From assembly GCA_964017155.1 (NCBI GenBank), contig OZ024860.1, positions 45,644,816 to 45,708,815 of the forward strand: DNA of 64,000 bases, given 5' to 3'. The position numbers and the translations under genes are program-made. The notes beneath the pieces were generated by a model. The model made no database searches and was not told where the DNA came from. It worked only from the letters and a program-made list of their open reading frames with translations. Below are positions 10,591-22,376 of this stretch, one piece after another (position 1 is the stretch's first letter; the number at the start of each line of letters is the position of its first letter). The stretch comes from Oasisia sp. SBJ-2009. Taxonomy: Eukaryota; Annelida; Polychaeta; Sabellida; Siboglinidae.

Positions 10591-11172
10591 CTTGCAACTG
10601 GTTTCTTCACGAGAAGATAATTATTTTGTCCATGCATCCCATTTTCACATTGTAGAAAGCATATGATTTTGAAGCACACTAGCATACTTATCTGCACTGA
10701 AAACATTTATTGTATTTTTCACTTGATTGACTAACTTCTTTACAACCTGTTGTCAGTGCCATTTTCTGCGTGTCAGTCTTTGCGTAACACTAGTTTTCGG
10801 CAATATCCTTGTTCAGTTAAGTGACTCTGTCATGATAAGTATTCACAGACAAGGACTAGACATGTTTTCATAGACCTTCAGTAAGCAGTGGTACTGTGTG
10901 AGGAAAGTGTGATGAATAGTAAACACAAATGTCTTGCCAACTGGACACAGTAAAGTCAGGCAGTAAACTGCGGATGTGTCCACTGTAGTTAGCTGTCCTG
11001 TCGTCTCTATATTCATACAGTTTTCTATAATTTCAAGTGATGGTAGGTTTTGCGTAAATATTTTTTTATAATTTGTTAAATTGTTTCCTGTTTCCTATTA
11101 GGTTGTGTACTTGTTATCGAGCTGACATACTGTTGTATAGATATGGTGCAATTTGTGTTCTGTGTTTTGCAG

Positions 11173-11214
11173 GACGCTCAGGCTGTTGCAGGAGGAACGA
11201 GCAGCGGCTGAGAA
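11173..11214 (+). CDS. Candidate micro-exon E1 (42 nt)
   Basis: Acceptor TGTGTTTTGCAG directly before, donor GTAAGT directly after. Read with the first G closing a codon and the last AA opening the next, it encodes TLRLLQEERAAAEK: 14 residues, charged, Leu/Ala-rich, two heptads long. The exon is symmetric (length divisible by three), so inclusion or skipping would keep the frame. No transcript evidence is available to me. Confidence 0.6.
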
Positions 11215-11730
11215 GTAAGTGACATGAATGCAGTGATCACCCTCACTTCCTGCATCATGCTTGACCACAATGTTCATTCAAGCAGTAAACAGCGGATACT
11301 GTGTACACTGTAGTTAGCTGTCCTGTCATCACTATTTTCATAAATATTTCTAAAATTTCAAGTGATTGTTGATTTGCATAAATACATAAAAAATCGTAAC
11401 ATTGTAATCACCATACATACAGACTAATAAATTAGTAGAGCATCACAGAACATTGGAAATAACAGAACTGCACATGCATCAAATGGTTTACAGTTAGTAC
11501 AATCTTCCTTTTCTTGGAGGTCAGAAGTTCACACTACACTATAAATTCACTTATTTTCGATGATAATGAGAGTACGCAGTGGCCTTGGTGGTCAGATCTT
11601 TATGTTTGTCTCTAAAGGTTCTCCAAATTCATGACAAAGTAAATTTATAGTCTGAAATACCTTTTTCTAGTGTTAGTCTAGGCTATTTCTAAATGTGTTG
11701 TTGCTATGTGCTGTTACTACTTGAGGTATT

Positions 11731-11937
11731 TTACTCTGTAATTTTATTACTCTGAAAATGATACTTTTTCATGATCTCCTGGCTCTCTGGTGTTCGTTGG
11801 ATGGACTGTTGAGACACAGTTCTGGGTGTTCTGCCTCTAGCACCTTTGTGCATCAAACTCCTGGGAGGTAGGGACAGAGGACTGCATTCATGAGTCACAG
11901 CAGCCACTGTCCCCCCTGATCTGAGGTGGTGAGACAC
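11731..11937 (-). pseudogene. LINE C-terminal tail remnant in P2
   Basis: Same - strand peptide as the P1 remnant (SPLSLPPRSLMHKGARGRTP) with a small deletion before the RVI..W block. Kept only as a decayed repeat piece. Confidence 0.4.
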
Positions 11938-12034
11938 TTGAGTAGTTCAACCACTTTCAGGTTGAATGTTGCAATCTCATACATGTCTTGACACTCAGGT
12001 TAGGCAAGGGTCACAGTAGATAAACAAGGGCTAT

Positions 12035-12455
12035 TTGAGTGCAAGGACCTGTGGGAACTTTGTGCATGCCACAGGCAGAGCATTTCCTTGGTGGGTGTGC
12101 TGCATCACAATTACAACATTTCTGTGTGTAACAGAATTTCACAGTTTCTATTGTTGTAATTATTTGTTGTTGTATTGCACAGGTCCTTTTGTCTTGAAGT
12201 ACCTTATGGCAGTTTGTTGTGCTGTATGTGCTTCTGAAGCATCAATGGAAATTGCCTCTGTGTTGTTTCTGCTGCCTGACAAATCTTGGTGGCAGTTGCC
12301 AGGTTCAAGTTGTCCTCTCGCACCAATCTCTCACGCACCCTGTGGCTCACAGTGTCCAGCACTATACAGACACGTATCATGCTCTCACACCTGTCCCCTG
12401 TGACCATGTCTGAGCCTTCTGTTTCAGGTCTGTCACAAACTGTCTCTGCTTGCAA
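12035..12455 (-). pseudogene. Ty3/gypsy-like gag remnant, best copy
   Basis: The - strand ORF 12,455-12,204 contains DRCESMIRVCIVLDTVSHRV, RERLVREDNLNLATATKICQ and AAETTQ. This matches the end of the gag capsid region of Ty3/gypsy-type elements (..L.RDRIV.G..D..LRERLL.E..LTL..A...C.A.E). After a frameshift, 12,145-12,040 reads KCCNCDAAHPPRKCSACG, the zinc knuckle. Gag packages retrotransposon RNA. This is a fragment without pol or LTRs that has been copied many times as part of the array. Confidence 0.65.
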
Positions 12456-13382
12456 CTGGTTTCTTCACAAGGAGATGTTTTGTCCATACATCTCATTTTC
12501 ACATGGTAGAAAGCATGTAATTTTTGAAGCACACTGGCAAACTTACCTGTACTTCAATTAATTAATTGTATTTTACACTTCTATGGCTGACTTCTTTGAA
12601 ACCTGGTGTCCTTGCCATTTTCCACATTTTAGCCTTTGTGTGACACTAGTTTTTGTCAATATCCTTCGTCAAGGCTAGAGACTCTGTCATGATAAGTATT
12701 CACAGACAAGGACTAGACATGATTTTGTATCATGCTCTCACACATGTCCCCTGTGATCATGTCTGGGCCTTCAGCTTCAGGTCTGTCAGAAACTGTCTCT
12801 ACTTACTACTGGTTTCTTCACGAGGAGATGTTTTGTCCATACATGTCATTTTTACATTGTAGAAAGCATATGATTTTGAAGCACACTAGCATACTTATCT
12901 GCAATGAAAACATTTATTGTATTTTGCACTTGATTGGCTAAGTTCTTTGCAACTTGTTGTCAGTGCCATTTTCTGCGTGTCAGCATTTGTGTAACACTAG
13001 TTTTCAGCAATATCCCCTTCCAGTTCAGAGGCTCTGTCATGATAAGTATTCACAGACAAGGACTAGACATGTTTTCATAGACCTGCAGTAAGCAGTGGTA
13101 CTGTGTGAGGAAAGTGTGTTGAATAGTAAACACAAATGTCTTGCTAACTGGACACAGTAAAGTCAGGCAGTAAACAGCGGATACTGTGTCCACTGTAGTT
13201 AGCTGTCCTGTCGTCTCTATATTCATACAGTTTTCTATAATTTCAAGTGATGGTAGGTTTTGCGTAAATATTTTTTTATAATTTGTCAAATTGTTTCCTG
13301 TTTCCTATTAGGTTGTGTACTTGTTATCAGGCTGACATAATATTGTATAGATATGGTGCAATTTGTTTAGTATGTTTTGCAG

Positions 13383-13424
13383 GACGTTCAGACTGTGGCT
13401 GGAGGAACAAGCAGCGTCTGTGAA
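13383..13424 (+). CDS. Candidate micro-exon E2 (42 nt)
   Basis: Acceptor ATGTTTTGCAG, donor GTAAGT. Encodes TFRLWLEEQAASVK in the shared phase. It lies at the left edge of the recent array and corresponds to E6 of the later units, from which it differs at a few bases. Confidence 0.6.
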
Positions 13425-13727
13425 GTAAGTGACATGAATGCAGTGATCACCCTCACTTCCTGCATCCTGCTTGACCACAATGTTCATTCAAGCAGTAAAC
13501 AGCAGATACTGTGTACACTGTAGTTAGCTGTCGTGTTGTCCCTATTTTCATAAATATTTCTATAATTTCAAGTGATTGTAGGTTTTGCATGAATACATAA
13601 AAAAATCATAACATTGTAATTTAACAAGATTTAACAAGATTTAACAAGAGTGCCACCTAGAGAATCAACTCTAGATGGCAGGTGGACAAGGAAGCCCTTT
13701 GGCTTATCGAGAGTCCAACCTATCTAT

Positions 13728-15683
13728 CTAAATGTACCCAGCCCTTCTTAGGTACATGTCAATTTTATTTTTAAACATATTAACACTACTAGCACCTACA
13801 CAATCAGCCGGTAATCTGTTCCATTCATTTACTGTACTTTGTGAAAATGAAAATTTTCTAATGTCTAGTCTACACTGCTTCTTTGCTAATGTAATTTCAT
13901 GTCCTCTAGTCCTTCTTTCTTCCTTAACCGAGAAAAAAATATTTCTGTCAATATTTTCATATCCATTCAATATTTTAAAAACTTCTATCTGATCTCCTCT
14001 CAATCTCCTGGTTTCTAGTGTTGTTAATCCACATTCTTTTAGACGCATTTCATAACTAATATTCCTGAGTTTTTGTATCATTTTGGTTGCTCTTCTTTGT
14101 ACTATTTCTAGTATATCAATATCTCTCTTGCGATATGGCCTCCATGCCTGTATGCAATATTCTAAATGAGGCCTAACTATTGTTTTGTACAGCGGTATTA
14201 TTAGTTCTTTTTCCTTGTACACTATATTTCGCCTAATTAATCCAAGAATTTGGTTTCCCTTTGCTGCTGCAATTGCACACTGTTCTGATACCTTCATATG
14301 AGCACTAATAGTTAACCCTAAGTCCTTTTCCTTTACGGTAGTATTTAGTACAGTATCACCCATTGTATATTGTGCATCTTCATTTCCATGTCCTGTGTGG
14401 AGGCACTTACACTTCCCATAATTAAACAGCATTTGCCACTTCTCAGACCATTCGTTCAACTTATTTAGATCATCTGTGAATTGCTGTCTATCTGCATCAC
14501 TTTCAATTTTTCGAAACACTTGTATCGTCCGCAAACTTCAACACCTTGCTTGTTAAGTCATCACCTAAATCATTGATATATATTAAGAACAAAATAGGTC
14601 CCAATACTGATCCCTGCGGTACTCCACTCAAAACCAATTTCCAGTTTGAAACCTCCCCATCAACAACTACTCTTTGCCTTCTATCAATGAGCCATTTTTC
14701 TATCCAGTTAATCATACCATTGCCTATGCCATGGGCCTTTAGTGTAAGTAGTAATCTTTGATGTGGCACTTTGTCAAAGGCTTTTTAAAAATCTAAGTAT
14801 ATTATATCTACTGGTGATCCCTCGTCTACCCACTTTGTGACATCTTCCAAAAAACATAAGATATTTGTTAAGCATGACCTCGCTTTTAGAAACCCATGTT
14901 GAGATGGGTTAATAAAGTTATTTTTAACAAGAAAATCAACCAAGTGATCTTTAATTAGTCTTTCTAATAGTTTGCAAATCACCGATGTTAAACTAACTGG
15001 TCTATAGTTCTCTGACTTGCTTCTTGATCCTTTTTTAAATAATGGTATGATGTTTGCTTCTTTCCATTCTAATGGAACTACTCCTTCCTCTATTGACAAA
15101 TTGAACACTGTTGCAAGTGGTATGCTGATTTGTTCTACAATTTCCAGTAGTAATTTGGGAGGAATCCCATCCACTCCAGGTGACTTATTTTCCTTCATAT
15201 CCCTTATTTTCTTAGCTACCATTTTTGGTGTTACAATTAGTTGTCCTAAATAGTCTGACTCTCTCCCTTCGAATTTAGTCTCTGGTACTGGTAATGCACT
15301 ACTATCTTCCCTGGTGAACACCGAACTAAAGTATTCATTTAGGTTTTCTGCCATTAAGAATCCCTCTGTTATTATGTTTCCATCACTACCTTCTAGAGGT
15401 CCTACCTTATCCTGAACTTTCTGTTTACTTCGAACATACGCATAAAAACTCTTGCTGTCATGTTTTATATTAAAAGCAAATTTTTTTTTTCATAGCTTCT
15501 CTTTGAATTTCTAATTTCAGCTGTAGCTTGGTTAAGTGCTTCTTTATAAATGGCATAGTCTTCTTCACTTCCATTATGTCTATATGTCTTCCACATCATT
15601 TGCTTGTATTTGATTTTTCTAATGGCTTCTTTTGATAAGTGTTTCTTTTTTGACCGTTTCCCCTTTTTTTCAAGGGGACACAT
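13728..15683 (-). pseudogene. LINE copy 2 reverse transcriptase region
   Basis: Reading 15,683 to 13,728 on the - strand. NKSPGVDGIPPKLLLEI, PLEWKEANIIPLFKKG, SENYRPVSLTSVICKLLERL and IIYLDF end in a stop made by loss of one A in the KKAFDKV codons. 14,769-14,503 has GVPQGSVLGPILFLIYIND and KFADDTSV. A one-base slip right after the FADD box ends the frame; it reopens as VFRKIESDADRQQF. The C-terminal 268-codon frame holds IVRPHLEYCIQAWRPYRKR and ends NEWNRLPADCVGASSVN...YLRRAGYI at 13,728. Catalytic Asp residues are present, but at least two frameshifts make it non-functional. Confidence 0.85.
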
Positions 15684-15786
15684 TTTTCGACAATGTAGTC
15701 GATTTCACTCTTTAAGATATTTCAACATTCTGTTGCTGTCTTATTCTCCAGTGTGTTATTCCAGTCTATCTTTGCTAAATGTTTCC

Positions 15787-16524
15787 TCATGTCCTTATAT
15801 CTTCCTTTGTGAAAAAGTTCCTGTACCGTATTTTACGATTCTGTTCTCCTTTTACTTTGATGATAAAATATATCTGGTTGTGATCACTAGACTCCAGTGG
15901 CTCACACATCCTGACATTATCAATAAATTCCTTCTGTGAGCTCAAAACTATGTCCAATACGTTTTCACCCCTGGTTGGTTCTAACACATGTTGAGTAAGG
16001 AAACTGTCTTGTATTAAATTTAAAAACTTTTGATCTTCACTCCCAGTACTCTGTAGAGATTTCCACTGTATATGCCCACGGTTAAAATCCCCCATAATTA
16101 TACAGTCCCGTTTACTGACTTCCTTTATAGCGTTTTGTATTTTCTCATTCTCATCTGTGCTTATGTTTGGACTTCGATAAACTAACCCAACAGTTAATGT
16201 TGAGTTTCCTGTAACTATGTTACACCACACAGCTTCTTCACATTCTGCTTGTTTTTCTTATTTTATTTTATAAGCCTGGATGGATTTTTTAATATATAAA
16301 ATAACGCCACCTCCCCTTCTCCATATTCTATATTTCCTAAACATGACATATCCTGTCATTCCTAATTCGGCATCTGATATATTGGGGGTGGCCCAAGATT
16401 CAGTTATTCCTATTATGTGAGGGTCATTATCTTCTACCATAATGTTTAGTACATTTCTTTTGTTTACTATGCTCCTTCCATTTAAACACACACATTTATA
16501 TCCAAATGTTGTAGAGTTTTCCAC
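15787..16524 (-). pseudogene. LINE copy 2 endonuclease
   Basis: Catalytic motifs are all readable on the - strand: CLNGRSIVNKRN (Asn), IIGITESWATP (Glu), GLVYRSPN, IIMGDFNRGHIQW (Asp/Asn) and ESSDHNQIYF (Ser-Asp-His). One in-frame TAA at about 16,258 (AYKIK-stop-EKQAEC) replaces the Leu codon seen in copy 1. The stop is shared by all three array copies, so it predates the triplication. Confidence 0.85.
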
Positions 16525-16619
16525 ACTGTTCTTTGCTGTTTTCTTTGTACTGTCCTTATCTGTACCTCCAGTATTTGGCTTCTCTGAATCCCCCTGCCAA
16601 TCTAGTTTAAATAATTGCA

Positions 16620-17597
16620 GCCTGTTCCACTGTCCATAGATCGAAGTAGGTTCTTAGAGAAAACTGCTGCGCCCTTTCCGCCTAGATAGAGGCCATCTCT
16701 CACTTACATGTCTTCTTTCCCAACAAAGTGTCCCCACAAATCTAAGAATCCTACTCCTGCTTCTTCACACATCTGCTCTACTAGAGCATTGATTGCCATC
16801 CTCTTGCAGTTTCTATAGGTTGCTGCCCTTCCTCCGATTACTGGCAAGGTTCCTGAGAGAATAATCTGTTCAACTCTTGTCTTCTTCAGTTTCCCTACCA
16901 ACTGTCTGTATCTTTGCACTATTCTAGTTGTCCCCTCCCTGTCTGCATTGTTCGTCCCTACATGTACTAATATAGATCCTCCCTGGCCATGCCCCAACAC
17001 GTTCTCTACCCTATCTGTCACATGCTCTATCCGAGCGCCCGAAAGACAAACAACAGCATCTTCTCCTTTGCTTAACGTCTTGTCCGTCTTTCGCAAAATT
17101 GAGTCGCCCATAAACACCCTTTCTGTTCTCAATGCACCCTCAATCACTGCTTCAGAGTAACTCCTCCGTTTTGCATCTCCCTGGTTGCTGACTTTTCCCC
17201 CTGCCGCTTTCTCTGTTCCTTTCTTTCCTGCCTCTTTTCTTCCTGACATCTTCCTTGTTATTGACTTCCGTTTGGTCACATCTACTCTCAGTTATTTCTT
17301 CCCTTCATCTTTCCTCCTGTCACATCTGCTTCTATCATCTCCTGTCCCATTGTCACCCCCTCATCTACTGTCACTTTCTCCCCTGTCACCTTCCTGCATG
17401 CCATGTTTTCACTTGTTCTTTCTCCATTTGCTTTCCTTGCACTCGCCCTCCCTCCTCTGAGTATACTGTCCTCACCCTTCTTGTCACTGCATTGCTCCTT
17501 CCGACCTCTTCCATCTGTCTCTTTGGTTATTCTCATCTCCATCCCCTTCACAATATCGGTTAGCCTAGCTAACTCTGCTGTAAGACATTCCACTTTC
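16620..17597 (-). pseudogene. LINE copy 2 ORF1 esterase
   Basis: The basic N-terminal part (17,597-17,288) and the esterase part (17,279-16,704) are separated by a frameshift at GRKxELRVDVTKRK, where a G is missing relative to copy 1. The nucleophile block MGDSILRKTD is intact. A TAA stop follows GKEDM, and the next residues read RDGLYLGGKG, so the catalytic His of copy 1 (DGLHL) is Tyr. The esterase could not be active. Confidence 0.8.
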
Positions 17598-18254
17598 AAA
17601 CAAAATCACCATACATACAGACTAATAAATTAGTAGAACATCACAGAACATTGGAAATAACAGAACTGCATATGCATCAAATGGCTTACAGTTAGTACAA
17701 TCTTCCTTTTCTTGGAGGTCAGAAGTTCACACTACACTATAAATACACTTATTTTCGTTGTTAATGACAGTATGCGGTGGCCTTGGTGGACAGATCTTGA
17801 TGTTTCTCTCTGAAGGTTCTCCAAATTCATGACGAAGCAAATTTATAGTATGAAAGACATTTCTCAGTACTCCAATGGTAATCTAGGCTGTTTCTAAATG
17901 TGCTGTTGCTATGTGCTGTTACTACTTGATAGGGTAAATTACTCCACAATTTTATTACTCCGAAAATCGTACATTTTCATGATCTCATGACTGACGATGT
18001 CTTCATGGCACATTGGTGTTCACTGGATGGACTGTTGAGACACAGTTCTGGGTGTTCCGCCTCTAGCACCTTTGTGCATCAAACTCCTGGGAGGTAGTGA
18101 CAGAGGACTGCATTCACGTCACAGCAGCCACTGTCCCCCCTAATATGAGGTGGTGAGACACTTGAGTAGTTCAACCACTTTCAGGTTGAATGTTGCAATT
18201 TTATACTTGTCTTGATACCCAGGTCAAGAAAGGGTCACACTAGATAAGCAAGGT

Positions 18255-18626
18255 CTGTACAAGTGCAAGAACCTGCGGGAACTTTGTGCATGCCACAAGC
18301 AGGGCATTTCCTTGGTGGGTGTGTTGTTGTGCTACAACATTCCTGTGTGTAAGAATTTCACGGTTTCTGTTGTTGTAATTACTTTTTGTTGTATTGCACA
18401 TGTCCTTTTATCTTGAAGTACCTTATGGCAGTTTGTTGTGCTGTATGTCCTTCTGAAGCATCAGTGGAAATTGCCTATGTGTGGCTTCTGCTGCCTGACA
18501 AATCTTGGTCACATTTGCCATGTTCAATGTGTCCTCTCGCATCAATCTCTCATGCACCCTGTGGCTCACAGTGTCCAGCACTATATAGTCACGTATCATG
18601 CTCTCACACATGTCCCCTGTGACCAT
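18255..18626 (-). pseudogene. gag remnant in P3 (unit 1)
   Basis: - strand frame 18,626-18,423 with CESMIRDYIVLDTVSHRVHE, EDTLNMANVTKICQAAE. The knuckle part is degraded. + strand ORFs here are its shadow. Confidence 0.5.
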
Positions 18627-19258
18627 GTCTGAACCTTCAGCTTCAGGTCTGTCACAAACTTTCTCTTGTTTTAACTAATTTCTTCACGAGGAGATGTTTT
18701 GTTCATACATCTCATTTTCATATTGTAATATGCATGTGATTTTTGAAGCATACTGGCAAACTTACCTGTACTGACAAAAGTTAATTGTATTTTACACTTC
18801 TGTGGCTGACTTCTTTGCAACCTGGTGTCAATGCCATTTTTTGCATGTCAGCCTTTGCGTGACACTAGTTTTTGACAATATCCCCATCAAGTTCAGACAC
18901 TGTGTCGTGATAAATATTCACAGACAAGGACTAGACATGTTTTCATAGACCTGCAGTAAGCAATGGTACTGTGTGAGGAAAGTGTGCTGAATAGTAAACA
19001 AAAATGTCTTTCTTACTGGACACAGTACAGTCAGGCAGTAAACAGCTGATACTGTGTCCACTGTGGTAAGCTATCCTGTGACATGTGGTCACTATTTTCT
19101 TAACGTTTTCTATAAATTCAGGTGATCTTAGCTTTTGTTCAAATAATTTGTTTATATATTAAAACCATGTTATATTTCCTACTACATGGTATACATGTTA
19201 TAATGCAGATATTGTATAAATATGGTACAACTATTTTTTTACTGGTTTTTGTTTGCAG

Positions 19259-19288
19259 TAATACCCACACCAAGGATCTATATGGCAG
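19259..19288 (+). CDS. Candidate micro-exon E3 (30 nt)
   Basis: Acceptor GTTTTTGTTTGCAG, donor GTAAGT. In the shared phase it encodes NTHTKDLYG plus a split Arg, 10 codons. The two other phases are less attractive (one starts with TAA). It is shorter than the 42-nt class and lacks its EE core, so it is either a divergent module or a linker. Repeated at 28,223 and 37,185. Confidence 0.5.
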
Positions 19289-20034
19289 GTAAGTGAGTAC
19301 TTTTAATGCAGTGATCACTCTCACTTCCTGCATCATACTTGGCCACAATGTTCAGGAAAGGTTGTCGAGTTGAATGAGACTTCATGAGATCATAACATTG
19401 TAACCACCATACATACACACTAATCAGTTAGTAGAACATCACAGAACACTGGAAATAAATATAATTAAACCGTCAACTGCATCTAATAGTTCACAGTTAG
19501 TAGTCTTCCTTTTCTGACATAGTTCTTGACAGTGTAAAGTGGCTTCAATGGTCAGATTTAGATGTTTCTACGTGAAAGACATGTTTCCCATCTCCAGTTT
19601 CTTTTTAATCTAGGATAAGCGAGTTAAGCTATGTACTGTTACTACTTGCTTAGGTACATTATTCCGCAATTTTATTATTCTGTTTGAAAAATGTACATTT
19701 TTTGTATTATCTCTGCTGATGATGCAACACAGTACTGGCTCATTGGTGTCCACTGGATTTACTGCTGAGACACAGTTCTGGGTGTTCCGCCTCTAGCACC
19801 TTTGTGCATCAAACGTCTGGGAGGTAGTGACACCGGATACTGTGTACACTGTAGCTAGCTCTCCTGTAGTCTCTATTTTAATCCATTTTTCTATAATTTC
19901 ACATGATTATAGGTTTTGTTTGAATACATTTGGTAAATTGTTTCATTTTTCCTATTAGGTTGTATACTTGTTATCAAGCTAACATAATATTGTATAGATA
20001 TGGTGCAATTGTTTTACTGGTTTTTTGTGTGCAG

Positions 20035-20076
20035 GAGATTCTTTTCACTGCGGGAGGGAACAGAAGCGACCGGGAG
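20035..20076 (+). CDS. Candidate micro-exon E4 (42 nt)
   Basis: Acceptor TTTTTTGTGTGCAG, donor GTAAGT. Encodes RFFSLREGTEATGR. It keeps the Glu at position 7 of the module but is more divergent. Preceded by the AGGTTGTATACTTGTTATCAAG intron block shared with E1, E2 and E6. Confidence 0.6.
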
Positions 20077-20532
20077 GTAAGTGACATCAATGCAGTGGTC
20101 ACCCTCACTTCCTGCATCATGCTTGGCCACAATGTTCAGTGAAGACTGTCTAGTCAAATGAGACTTTATTAGATCATAACATTGTAACCATCATACATAC
20201 AAACTAACAATTAATAGAACATTATAGAGCACTGGAAATAACTAGAACTGCAAACGCATCTAGTAGTTTACAGTTAGTACAATTTTCCTTTTCTTGGAGG
20301 TCAGAATACTACACTACAAATTCACTTATTTTCATTGTTAATGACAGTACCCAGTGGGCTTGGTGGTCAGATCTTGATGTTTCTCTCTGAAGGTTCTCCG
20401 TATTCATCACAAAGCAAATTTATAGTCTGAAAGACATTTTCTCTACTCCAATGTTAATCTAGGCTGTTTCTAGATGTGCTGTTGCTATGTGCTGTTCTTG
20501 CTATGTGCTAATTGTTTTACTGTTTTCTGCAG

Positions 20533-20574
20533 GGCGTTCTTACAGAGGCAGGAGGAAGAAGCAAAAGCTGCGAG
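20533..20574 (+). CDS. Candidate micro-exon E5 (42 nt)
   Basis: Acceptor TTTACTGTTTTCTGCAG, donor GTAAGT. Encodes AFLQRQEEEAKAAR, the most coiled-coil-like module of the set. It lies only 456 bp after E4. Confidence 0.65.
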
Positions 20575-20807
20575 GTAAGTGACATCAATGCAGTGGTCAC
20601 CCTCACTTCCTGCATCAAGCTTGACCACAATGTTCAGTGAAGACTGTCTAGTTGAATGAGACTTTATTAGATCATAACATTGTAACCACCATACATACAG
20701 ACTAATCAATTAGTAGAACATCACAGAACACTGGAAATAACTAGAACTGCAAATGAATCTAATAGTTTACAGTTAGGACAATCCTCCTTTTCTTGGAGGT
20801 CAGAAGT

Positions 20808-21243
20808 TCACACTACACTGTAAATACACTTATTTTCATTGTTAATGATAGTATGCAGTGGCCTTGGTGGTGAGATCTTGATGTTTCTCTCTGAAGGATA
20901 TCTGAATTGATGACAAAGCAAATTTATACTCTGAAAGACATTTTCTGTACTCCAATGATAATCTAGGCTGTTTCTAAATATGTTGTTGCTATGTGCTGTT
21001 ACTATTTGATTGGGTAATTTACTCCATAATTTTATTACTCTAAACATCACACTTTTTCGTGATCTCATGACTGACAATGTCTTCGTGGCTCATTGGTGTT
21101 CGTTGGATGGACTGTTGAGACACAGTTCTGGGTGTTCCGCCTCTAGCACCTTTGTGCATCAAACTCCTGGGAGGTAGTGACAGAGGACTGCATTCATGAG
21201 TCACAGCAGCCACTGTCCCCCCTGATCTGAGGTGGTGAGACAC
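20808..21243 (-). pseudogene. LINE C-terminal tail remnant (unit 1, P6)
   Basis: Best copy of this piece on the - strand: SPLSLPPRSLMHKGARGGTP, then in an adjoining frame VMFRVIKLWSKLPNQIV, TAHSNNIFRNSLDYHW. The last part is the standard end of CR1/jockey-type ORF2. It is from a different LINE than copies 1-4, whose end reads NEWNRLPADCVGA. Confidence 0.5.
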
Positions 21244-21329
21244 TTGAGTAGTTCAACCACTTTCAGGTTGAATGTTGCAATCTCATACTTGTCTTGACAG
21301 TCAGTTCAGGAAAGTGTCATACTAGATAA

Positions 21330-21760
21330 GCAAGGGTTGTAGGAGTGCAAGGACCTGGGGAACTTTATGCAAGCCACAGGCAGGGCATTTCCTCGGTGGG
21401 TGTGCTGTGTCACAACGACGACATTTCTGTGTGTAACATAGTTTCACTGTTTATGTTGTTGTAATTATTTGTTATTGTATTGCACACATCCTTTTGTCTT
21501 GAAGTACCTAATGGCAGTTTGTTGTGCTGTATGTGCTTCTGAAGCATCAGTGAAAATTGCCTCTGTGTTGTTTCTGCTGTCTGACAAATCTTGGTCGCAT
21601 TTGCCATGTTCAAGTTGTCCTCTCGCACCAATCTCTCATGCACCCTGTGGCTCACAGTGTCCAGCACTATACAGTCACGTATCATGCTCTCACACCTGTC
21701 CCCTGTGACCATGTCTGAAACTTCAGCTTCAGGACTTTCACAAACTGTCTCTTCTTTCAA
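21330..21760 (-). pseudogene. gag remnant in P6, spanning the unit junction
   Basis: - strand frame 21,760-21,410 with DRCESMIRDCIVLDTVSHRV and EDNLNMANATKICQ. In the knuckle one Cys is changed (CRRCDTAHPPRKC). The array unit breakpoint lies just beyond its 5' end. Confidence 0.5.
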
Positions 21761-22334
21761 CTACTTTCTTCACGAAGAGATGTTTTGTCCATACATGTCA
21801 TTTTCACATTGTAGAAAGCATATGATGTTGAAGCACACTAGCATACTTATCTGCACTGAAAACATTTATTGTATTTTGCACTTGATTGGCTAAGTTCTTT
21901 ACAACTTGTTGTCAGTGCCATTTTCTGCGTGTCAGCATTTGTGTAACACTAGTTTTCAGCAATATCCCCTTCCAGTTCAGAGGCTCTGTCATGATAAGTA
22001 TTCACAGACAAGGACTAGACATGTTTTCATAGACCTGCAGTAAGCAGTGGTACTGTGTGAGGAAAGTGTGTTGAATAGTAAACACAAATGTCTTGCCAAC
22101 TGGACACAGTAAAGTCAGGCAGTAAACAGCGGATACTGTGTCCACTGTAGTTAGCTGTCCTGTCGTCTCTATATTCATACAGTTTTCTATAATTTCAAGT
22201 GATGGTAGGTTTTGCGTAAATATTTTTTTATAATTTGTTAAATTGTTTCCTGTTTCCTATTAGGTTGTGTACTTGTTATCAGGCTGACATAATATTGTAT
22301 AGATATGGTGCAATTTGTTTAGTATGTTTTGCAG

Positions 22335-22376
22335 GACGCTCAGACTGTGGCTGGAGGAACAACCAGTGGCTGTGAA
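22335..22376 (+). CDS. Candidate micro-exon E6 (42 nt)
   Basis: Acceptor ATGTTTTGCAG, donor GTAAGT. Encodes TLRLWLEEQPVAVK. Sister of E2: same surrounding intron sequence, with changes at a few codons (A-A-S to P-V-A). Confidence 0.6.

Larger units (their letters stand above)
9815..11640. repeat. Diverged array sub-unit P1
   Basis: Older copy of the array sub-unit. It starts AATCTAGGCTGTTTCT and carries in order a LINE tail remnant, a gag remnant, a block GACAAGGACTAGACATG, the AGGTTGTGTACTTGTTATC intron segment, a 42-nt micro-exon (11,173) and the conserved post-donor sequence. Confidence 0.8.
11680..12840. repeat. Diverged array sub-unit P2, left part
   Basis: Second older copy, starting GTCTAGGCTATTTCTAAATG and holding LINE-tail and gag remnants. 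It becomes nearly identical to the 8.96-kb units from about 12,841, where the recent array begins. Confidence 0.75.
13621..17597 (-). mobile_element. CR1-like LINE copy 2 (unit 1), 5'-truncated
   Basis: Complete from within ORF1 to the 3' tail. The - strand 3' end shows three ATCTTGTTAA repeats (TTAACAAGAT on +) preceded by the two hairpins. The 5' end is truncated at KVECLTAEL, just after the Cys-rich finger of copy 1. Flanks join as ACATTGTAA|TCACCATACATACAG, which is continuous in P1 near 11,400, so the element inserted into the array sequence. At most about 3 bp (AAT) is duplicated at the target. Confidence 0.9.
12841..21792. repeat. 8.96-kb tandem array, unit 1
   Basis: First of three head-to-tail units. 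Contents in order: micro-exon E2, LINE copy 2 (- strand), then sub-units P3 (E3), P4 (E4), P5 (E5) and the first part of P6. The next unit is offset by 8,952-8,964 bp; the difference comes from small indels in the LINE 3' half. The join sits in GATGTTTTGTCCATACAT, found at 12,840, 21,792, 30,755 and 39,718. The LINE part of this unit is the most different of the three. Confidence 0.9.

Noticed and set aside
12035..12561. + strand ORFs with CCAVCASEAS and PCGSQCPALY peptides, repeated in each unit
   Set aside because: They are the complement of the gag-like frame, which has recognisable capsid and knuckle motifs on the - strand.
17185..17633. + strand Ser/Leu/Pro-rich ORFs (also at 929-1,237 on -, 26,149 and 35,111)
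   Set aside because: They lie antisense to the Lys/Arg/Glu-rich LINE ORF1, and their composition is that expected of its complement.
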